A DNA stretch of 64,000 bases from Schoenoplectus triqueter (taxonomy: Eukaryota > Streptophyta > Magnoliopsida > Poales > Cyperaceae), in contig CAXKVV010002154.1 of NCBI GenBank assembly GCA_964058805.1, forward strand, positions 96,001 to 160,000, in the 5' to 3' direction. The translations under genes and the position numbers were made by a program. The notes under the pieces were generated by a model. It did not search any database, was not told where the DNA came from, and saw nothing but the letters and a program-made list of their open reading frames with translations. Below are positions 56,556 through 64,000 of the stretch, in pieces. Numbering within the stretch: position 1 is the first letter of the stretch; the number at the start of each line of letters is the position of its first letter.

Positions 56556-59496
56556 CTATGTGTAGTATTTCTTCAGATATCGCCCATTAATTGGTGGCAT
56601 GGGCCTTTCACCTTCATGGTCTATGAGTTGGTATGCGCCGCCCCCATATACCTTCTCGATTACGTATGGCCCCTCCCAATTCGGAGAAAATTTTGGGCCT
56701 ATGTGCCGGCCAATGATCGGCCTCTTAAGGACAAGAACAAGCTCTCCTTGTTAAAATGCCCTGACTCGCGCCATTTTGTCATAAGCCCTTGCCATTTTCG
56801 CTTGATATATTTCAAGATTCTGCTGGGCTATCAATCTCTTTTCGTCCATGGCATCCAATTCGTCTAATCTAAGTTGTTGGCATTCATCCATGGTCATATC
56901 ATTTTGCATAGCTACCCGTAATGATGGTAATTCTACCTCAAGAGGGAGAACGGCTTCAACCCCAAAAGCCAGAGAATATGGGGTAGCTTGCGTAGGCGTT
57001 CGGTACGTGGTCCGGTAAGCCCATAATGCCTCTTGTAGATGAATATTCCAGTCTCGTTGATTGCCGTCCACAGTTTTCTTCATGATATTGATTAGGGTTT
57101 TGTTAAAGGCTTCTGCTAGACCGTTGGCTCTCGGGTTATAAATGGATGAGAATCTCCAATCAATGTTAAATTGCTCCGCCAGGGCATAGACTTTAGAGCT
57201 CTTGAAGGCCGTCCCGTTATCGGATATTATCCGTTGTGGGGTGCCGAATCGGTAAAGAATGTGCGTTTTGAAGAACTTGACCACATCGGATGCTTTAACT
57301 TCTTTGAGTGGGACGGCTTCGGCCCATTTAGTAAAGTAATTCGTTGCCGCCAAGATGAACCGGTGACCTCTTAATGTAGGAGGGTCTATGGGTCCCACTA
57401 TGTCTGTGCCCCACATATTGAATGGCCAGGATGCTATTGTGGGATGCAACGGGCTCGGCGCTTGGTGTATGAAAGGGCCGTGTATCTGGCACATGCGGCA
57501 CTTATTTGCGTGAGCTTCACAATCAGCTTCATTTTTGGCCCAAATTGATGTGCTCCACATAGCCCGGAATGAATTTCTTTCATAACCTGCTCGGCTTCAT
57601 GCCTTGATACACATCTCAGCCATAGTTGATCATAAGACCTACGGTATAGCGTATTGCCCACATACGCATACCGTAGTACCCGCTTCCTTAATTGATCAGC
57701 TATTCTTTTGTCTTTGGGGAGGGTACCATGTCGGAAGTATTCAATGAACGGTTGTCTCCAATCATCGTCTTCTTCCGTTATCATTGCTTCTTTGCATTCT
57801 ACCTTTTCTAGTCCAATACTTTCATTATTTGCATTATCTGTTGTCTGACACAATGATAATGGTCTCCTATTGCGGACGATGATGTGGATTTCCGGCTCTG
57901 TTGGTTCACCCAGCTCCTTGGCGAGTTTGGCCAATGCGTCTGCTTCACCGTTTACAGCCCTTGTGACCTTCTCAATGGACACATACGGGATTTTCTTCAT
58001 TAATTCCATGGCCTTCTGGTGATATTGTATTAATTCCGGCTTTAGGACCTTGTATTCGCCAATTATTTGATTTATGATCAGCTGTGAGTCCCCAAAGATG
58101 CGCACAGCTTTGATTTCTAGCTCCAATGATAGCTCTAGTCCGGCGATAAGCGCTTCATACTCTGCTTTATTATTTGTGCACGGTTCGGTTAGAGCTAGAG
58201 AATGTCGTATTATCCCACCTTCCGGGGTCACGAAGACTAGTCCCGCGCCAGCTCGCACAGTTGGAACTCCCGGGCCCGCGATCGGCTTGATTGACGAAGC
58301 GCCATTGAAGTACAACTCCCATATAGGGTTTCCTTCTTCAATATGTAGAGTTTCCTCGTCGGGAAAGTCACATTTTAGTGGAGAGTTATCTTGAATCGGG
58401 TGTGCAGCCAAGAAATCTGCCAGTGCTTGCCCCTTGATCGCCTTTTGCGGTGTATAGGTGATGTCGAACTCGGTAAGAATGATAGCCCACTTGGCCAGCC
58501 TACCCGTCAGCATTGGCCGAGTCATCAGGTATTTGAGAGGATCCACCTTGGATATTAAGATGATTTTGTGTGCCAGCATGTAGTGCCTTAATTTCTTCAC
58601 CGCAAAGATTAGGGCTAAACAATGCTTTTCAATCGGCGAATATCCATGTTCTGCCCCTACCATCATGCGGCTTAAGTAATATAGCGCATTTTGGTTACCA
58701 TCCTGGTTTTCTTGTGCCAACAGAGCTCCCAAGGATCCATCCAGGGCGGTTGTATATAAAATGAGTTCTTTCTCGGGTATGGGTGCCGCCAATATTGGAG
58801 GGTTGAGTAGATAGGCCTTGATCTCTTCGAAGGCTCGCTGGCACTCGCCATCCCACTTAAACGGGATGTCCTTCTTAGTCAGCCGAGTAAAGGGTTGGAT
58901 TTTACCCGATAGGTTGGCTATGAACCGCCTGATATATGCTAATTGTCCTTGTAAAGATCGCAATTGTTTTAAATTCTTCGGCGGGGATAGTTCAGTGATT
59001 GCTTTGATCTTGCCCGGGTCTATTTCGATTCCCCTGTGGCGTACCACAAACCCTAGAAATTTACCTGATGATACCATGAATGCGCATTTCAACGGGTTTA
59101 ATTTGAGCGCATGTTCTCTTAGGCGGTTGAAAACGACCTCGAGATATTGGAGGTGTTCTTCATATGACATGGCTTTGATGACCAGATCATCCACTCAACT
59201 ATCTTGTGGATCAGATCGTCGAATATCTTCGTCATCGCCCGTTGATAGGTGGCACCCGCATTTTTGAGCCCAAACAGCATGACTTTGTAACAATAAATGC
59301 CAATCGGCGTGCGGAATGCTGTGTGCCTTTCATCTTCTGGCACCATTTTGATTTGATTATAACCCGCATAACCGTCCATGAAGGAGAAGACTTCATAAGA
59401 TGATGTGTGATCGATTATGATTTCGGTTACTGGGAGCGGGAAATCATCTTTAGGGCATGCCTTGTTTAAGTCCCGAAAATCTACGCAGATGCGAAT
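56556..59496 (-). pseudogene. Tat pol: RT, RNase H, archaeal-like RNase H, integrase (copy E)
   Basis: Minus strand, from 59496 down. RT (MDGYAGYNQIKM at about 59379) breaks at the catalytic YVDD: about 7 bases are missing near 59198, shifting frame after HKIVE. The next frame (59194-57434) covers the rest of RT, RNase H, and archaeal-like RNase H (ELYFNGASS; the usual Asp is Asn; TNNKAEYEAL, usually NNEAEYEAL). A 43-base deletion near 57540 removes part of the integrase zinc-binding region and shifts frame. The integrase core follows (GTDIVGPID, ISDNGTAF, NGLAEAFNK) to a TAA at 56751 (Gln in copy B). The natural stop is at 56556-56558. Confidence 0.88.
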
Positions 59497-60789
59497 CTAT
59501 CCATTTTTCTTTTTAACCGGGACAATGCTAGCCACCCATTCTGGCATTTCTTCTTCCCGTATAAAGCCTGCGTCGATGAGTTTCTTCGTTTCCTCCACGA
59601 CCTTTTCTTCCAGTTCTATTCTCATCCGCCTCGGCGCTTGTTTAATCGGCTTGAAGATTGGATCAATTTTTAAGTAATGAACTGCTACGTTGGGATCTAA
59701 TCCAGGCATTTCCTTATAACTCCAAGCGAAACAGTCCATATAGCTTTTAAGGAATGTCTTCAACCTGTCAGCCACCTCTTCTGGCAATGACGCGCTTATG
59801 AAAGTTGGTCGTGGGTCTTCTTCTGTCCCCAGATTGATTTCAGCTACGACCGTATTAGGCTCCTTTTCTAGTTGTTTCAAGGCATTCTTCAGGACTAGGG
59901 TACTGTCCTCTTCCATTTCATTGTTTAACATCTCAACAGAAGTCATGCAACAGCTTTCTTCCATATAGCGCTCGTTGAGGGACCCTTCGAAGCATACTGC
60001 GTCATCGCAATTATACCCTAACCCTCGGGTGTATTTTATTTTACCATCCAGGCCCAAAACCTTATTCTGGCCGCCATTCCAGAGTTCGTCGAAGCGCTTG
60101 GCCTCGGCCTTGGATATGTCTCTTAGATATTTTGCCTTCTTAGCTAATCTATATAAGCTTTCTCCAAAGAGATGAGATGCAACGTCACCGCTCGTTGCAT
60201 TTTCTGACTCTTGTTCTATCACCCACTTCTTCCAAGTGTCATGATTAGAGTTCTTCAGAGACTGAGTCGAATCACTCTGGTAGAAAATTATAGCCTTGTG
60301 AATGATAGTTCTCCCTTTGATGTGCTCTACCTTTGCCGGCACAACAAAGGTTTTTAGGGTTTGGATGTGGTTCACTTCCCTTGGCATGAGGTCTTTAAAA
60401 TGCCTTTCGGGAATCACAGTGATTTCTAGCGTTGCCATCTCCTCTTCTATTTCAATGTTCATGACTGAGTTGGAGCGGTAAATTTCCTTAATTGGCTTTC
60501 GTCTCGCCACTTTGGGTTTGCTAGGCACAGGAGTGTGCGAAATCGTATAGGCAGCCCCTTTGCCTTTGTTATTCGAGCTATGCGGAGCTGGGTCTTGTTG
60601 AAAGCTTTTCGGGAGTTGAATTGTTCTGTTTCTGTGCCCTTCTTCTATAAGGTCCTTGAATACCCAGCATTCTTCAATTGTGTGACCCAATATACGATGA
60701 TAAGGGCAGAATTCACCTTCACCGGCCCTCTCTATGTCTGCGGGTCTTTTACAGGCGGGAAGTGTCAATCCGCTCTTTAGGGTTTGCAT
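59497..60789 (-). pseudogene. Tat second knuckle, linker and RT N-terminus (copy E)
   Basis: Frame with a C-X2-H-X4-H-X4-C knuckle (CPYHRILGHTIEEC, about 60710-60670), a linker that I cannot assign to a family (about 60600-59960), then the conserved pre-RT block (SLPEEVADRLKTFLKSYMDC) and RT N-terminus (GFIREEEMPEWVASIVPVKKK). It ends at a TAG (59499-59497) where copy A has Gln. The protease D(T/S)G motif is not visible. Confidence 0.75.
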
Positions 60790-62379
60790 GACGGCCGATT
60801 GTTTAGCTTTCGTTTCTTTCTGGACTTGCTGCTTCTATGCTTCTTTCTTTTCTTAAGAACCTGGTCTTGTCTCTGGTCCACCTTATAGTATACCCTGAGT
60901 TTTGGTGGGACCACTGGCGTGATGTCGTCTTTCCATCTCATGCCGGGTTCTTTCTTAAGAGCTTTAAGCATTTTAATCGATTTCTTCGATAAGTGCGTAG
61001 TCCATTGTTCTTCTTGGTTTCCGTTTAACTGGCCCGGGATCTTCTTTTCTTCGTGAGAGATCATATTGGCCTGTTCATGGGCCGATGGGCTTTGCAAAAA
61101 CCCTTTAGGTAAAGTAATTTCACCGTTTTTGTACGCCTTTTCAACCCAATCTTTGAAGACCCAGCAATCTTCAATTGAGTGCCCTAGTACCCTGTGGTAT
61201 GGGCAGAAGTTGGGTTCATCCGATTTATCGGCATCTTCTGGGCGTTTACTGGCCGGTAGGGCTAGACCGTTCTTTAGCGCCCCTCTGAAGATTTGGGCAA
61301 CTTTATCTTTTCTGAAGGAGTACGGTTTGGTTTTCTTTTGTCTAAGGGTTTTGAAACTCCGTGAACTCCCTCCTGGATTAGGCATAGGTCCCTTATTGTA
61401 ATTGTTGCCATTTGTGCCGCTGTTGCCGCTTTGAGTATCTGCGTTAGCGACCATCTTATCTTTTAACGAGGTGAATGCCACCTTGGTTTCAGCTCGGGCT
61501 CCTCGTTGTGGCCTATTGTTCATGAAGTTCGGCACGGTGTGCGGTGACATCCTTTCCATATTGGATACCAATTTGAGCAAGTCTTTGAACGTGTTGACCT
61601 TTGTCACACCAAGTAGCATGCCCATCCACCCGTCAATGTTTTTCATGATTAGGTTGACGGCCTCATCTTCAGTTAATGTGCGGTCGCATTTGATGCTGAG
61701 GTTCCGCCATCTATTGATAAAATCTGTCATTGACTCCCCTTTCTTGGGTTTAGTGCTTGCCAGATCGGCTATGTTTATCTTGTCAGATACCATGACAAAT
61801 CGCGCCCTGAACGAGCCTGCCATCTCGTCCCAGGTCCTGATGCTGTTGTTTTCCAGTGAATAATACCATTGGAAAGCGGTTCTCACCAAGCTTTGAGGGA
61901 ATTGTCTTAACAACAGTGCATCATTGCCGCCCGTGTTACCGCACGAGGCCACAAAGTGGGCCAGGTGTTGTTCGGGGTTTAGATCTTTATTGCCCTCCCC
62001 GGAGAAGGTCCTGAAGCGGGGGATCACATACCCTTTAGGATATTCTTCTAAATCGTATATGGCAGGGTATGGATGTCCACAGTTTTTAACGGGAGGGATA
62101 GTGTATCCACCTCCAGCTATTTGCATTTGCTGGGCAATCATGGCTTGAATCTCTTTCCGGGATATTCCCGTTGGTTCAGCCTCCACTTCTATTGTTCTAT
62201 GTGGATGGGGTTTAGAATTGACGGGTTGTTTTCCCTTATGATTGCTTTTGGTATTGTGGACTCCTTCTTGACGGGAGCTACCAGCTTTAAAATTGGCGTC
62301 TTGTGATTCTTATAAGGATTTGACCGCCTTAATCATATCTTCATTCTGCTTCAATATGGTAGCGATTAGCTCCCGTTGA
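60777..62379 (-). pseudogene. Tat gag, copy E (5'-truncated)
   Basis: Gag from the mid-coiled region to beyond the first knuckle (CPYHRVLGHSIEDC near 61200). It begins at 62379, where the match to copies A and B stops, so the gag N-terminus, leader and 5' LTR are absent. A TAA at 62310-62312 replaces a Gln codon. The frame 62186-60777 is otherwise open and ends in a lysine-rich stretch (QVLKKRKKHRSSKSRKKRK). Confidence 0.85.
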
Positions 62380-63359
62380 CATATAAAAATACAAGAAAAA
62401 TACAGAGAGCTAAGATAAGAGACATTGTACAGCAAGTATTAAAAATAACAGAGAATACAACAAAAGAGATAATCAAACTCTGATAATGCCAGTCTTCTGC
62501 TTCGGTCTTTGTCTCATCTTGGGATTTCAAGCTGCCGATCTCTCGGTCCGCCTTTGAGATTGGCCGGTGGTTAGGGTTTGGTGTGGAAATGGTGGCCAAA
62601 ATAGAACTCCCCTAACCCTAGACGACTGCACGTTTATATAGGAGAGGGTTCGGCCAGAATGGTAAGAGATCGATGCATTAAATTGCAGGTGCATACGGGT
62701 CGTATTCCCTTCTTAGTTGCGGCAAACGACTCATGTTGGTCCCATGGTTCTTTAGTTCACGTGAAAGCTCAGTTTAGGACTCAATTCCAAGTTATAACTT
62801 AGCCCATATTTTCATACAACCCAAACATAGTTAATAGAGGGAAACAGGGTCATCTACCAGCAACACGGCCAAGGTGACCAAACAAATTTCAAAGGCGACA
62901 AAGGACAAACCAGCACAGAGTTAGGGACAACATGAAACCAGAAAATAACAACGCATACCACACAAGATATGCCAAGAATTTTATCAAGTTATACGTTTCA
63001 CAAATCGTTGTCCGATCGTCCCCGAAAGAGACAGATTAAATGAATTGATTAAGGGTTGAGATTTGATCACAAAACTATAACAAGATTATTAATACAAATA
63101 TAGAAACCCGCCACATCAGCATGATTAACAAGAAGCAGAGGAAAAAAAGAAGCGGAGGAAAAAAATGAAACATTAAAAGGGAGATCCGACCATCTGAACT
63201 TAAAACGGTGATAACTTTTGATAGGAAAATCGGATTGAGGCGTTCTACGCGGCCACGGAAAGCTAGCGACGAGATCTAGAAGGTTAACAGCTAACGCCGT
63301 TACTGCAGTTTTAGGGGCCAAAAAAATTCATCTGATGGCTGAAAAACGCCTTTAGAAGT
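62380..63359. other. Non-repeat-like DNA, possible host gene 5' end
   Basis: No match to any other part of the window. On the minus strand it has a TATA box, a GGGTTAGGG word resembling a telo-box, and a GC-richer stretch followed at about 62480 by GTTTGATT and T-rich DNA, as in an exon-to-intron transition. The first ATG (about 62520) gives only a short frame. 63180-63330 is unrecognised. Confidence 0.35.
62633..62640 (-). promoter_or_regulatory. TATA box of a putative host promoter
   Basis: TATATAAA in the context CTCCTATATAAACGTGC on the minus strand, about 30 bp before CTAGGGTTAGGGG. Confidence 0.4.
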
Positions 63360-64000
63360 TTCAATATGTTGAGATGGTGTGACTTGCGTAGGCGTTCAAT
63401 ATGTGGAGACGGTTATCCCAGTCTCGTTGATTGTCGTCTATAGTCTTCTTCATGATATTGATTAGGGTCTTGTTAAAGGCTTCGGCTAGACCATTGTAGA
63501 TGGACGAGAATCTCCAATCAATGTTGAATTGCTCCGCCAAGGTATAGACTTTAGATCTTTTAAAAGTCATCCCGTTATCGGATATTATCCGCTGCGAAGT
63601 GCCGAATCGATAGAGGATGTGCGTCTTAAAGAACTTAACCACATCAGATGCCTTAACTTCTCTGAGTAGGATGGTTTCGACCCATTTAGTGAAGTAATCT
63701 ATTGCCGCCAAGATGAACCGGTGAACTCTTGACGTGGGAGGGTCTATGGGTCCCACTATGTCTGTGCCCCACATACTGAATGGTCAGGGTGCTACTGTGG
63801 GGTGCAACGGGTTTGGAGCTTGATGTATGAAAGGGCCGTGTGGGCCAATAGTACCCCATCAGATGCCTTAACTTCTCTTTGCGTGGTCTTCACAATCAGC
63901 CACCATTGTGGGCCAATAGTACCCCATCTGCTTTATCTTCAATTTCATCTTAGGCCCAGACTGATGTGCTCCACATAGCCCGGAATAAATTTCCTTCATA
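63360..64000 (-). pseudogene. Tat integrase fragment, rearranged
   Basis: Minus-strand integrase core (MWGTDIVGPIDPP at 63774; ISDNGMTF; NGLAEAFNK) with a 12-base in-frame loss in the SSIYNPRANGLAE segment (now SSIYNGLAE). It ends in a garbled join near 63380. Toward 64000 the zinc-binding region is interrupted by copied short segments (63839-63928). It continues beyond the window. Confidence 0.8.

Noticed and set aside
62366..62599. Minus-strand frame as a complete small protein
   Set aside because: It has no ATG start (it would begin at TTG), and its second half is hydrophobic sequence from T-rich, intron-like DNA.
63067..63321. 84-codon minus-strand frame
   Set aside because: No recognisable motif, no promoter or codon pattern; left as unassigned DNA.

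Overview
This is a repeat-only stretch of a flowering-plant nuclear genome. Nearly every base belongs to Ty3/gypsy LTR retrotransposons in nested, tandem and inverted arrangements. Evidence for a plant is the Tat-lineage pol with a second (archaeal-like) RNase H, a CRM-type chromovirus primed by initiator tRNA-Met, and a plant mobile domain (PMD) gene. I cannot name the species. No rRNA, tRNA, CRISPR or intact host gene was seen.

Layout. 1-7187: Tat copy A (3' part of a long LTR, primer binding site, decayed gag fused to the start of RT). 7188-10896: rearranged block (tandem repeats, a piece of the PMD 5' region, an inverted LTR fragment). 10897-37542: Tat copy B (gag; CRM insertion; RNase H and integrase; 3' region; antisense PMD gene; LTR C of about 5.05 kb). 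14023-23086 within B: a 5'-truncated CRM element on the minus strand, itself split by a complete, apparently very young CRM copy on the plus strand (16156-20927, 663-bp LTRs, target duplication GTCTC). 37543-47479: Tat copy D, sharing LTR C with B (integrase, 3' region, PMD remnant, LTR D). 47480-62379: Tat copy E on the minus strand (truncated 3' LTR, PMD gene on plus, pol and gag on minus). 62380-63359: low-copy-looking DNA with a TATA box, possibly the 5' end of a host gene. 63360-64000: scrambled integrase fragment.

The Tat family carries two things that its ordinary gag-pol does not explain. First, between integrase and 3' LTR it holds a gene on the opposite strand encoding a PMD protein with a helical C-terminus. 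The two long copies (27001-30704 minus and 51113-54823 plus) align to the same model of five exons and four 71-77 nt GT-AG introns, all in phase 1, with their own TATA modules upstream. Second, its LTRs are packed with small hairpins. One array uses an almost constant 11-nt loop (GTTCTGTAGTA-like) closed by stems that differ from hairpin to hairpin but stay self-complementary. A second set with a loop like GGCTTAGTGCTTC is interspersed, and AT-rich units upstream show paired base changes.

The copies are dead. Fifteen premature stops can be read by comparing copies, and all fifteen are C-to-T or G-to-A changes, as expected for deamination of methylated cytosine. Protease is not visible in any Tat copy. 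The young CRM copy lacks the integrase core but keeps an in-frame RNase H to integrase C-terminus fusion, so it looks like a non-autonomous derivative. The junctions suggest that the block ending at 47479 was inserted into the 3' LTR of copy E.
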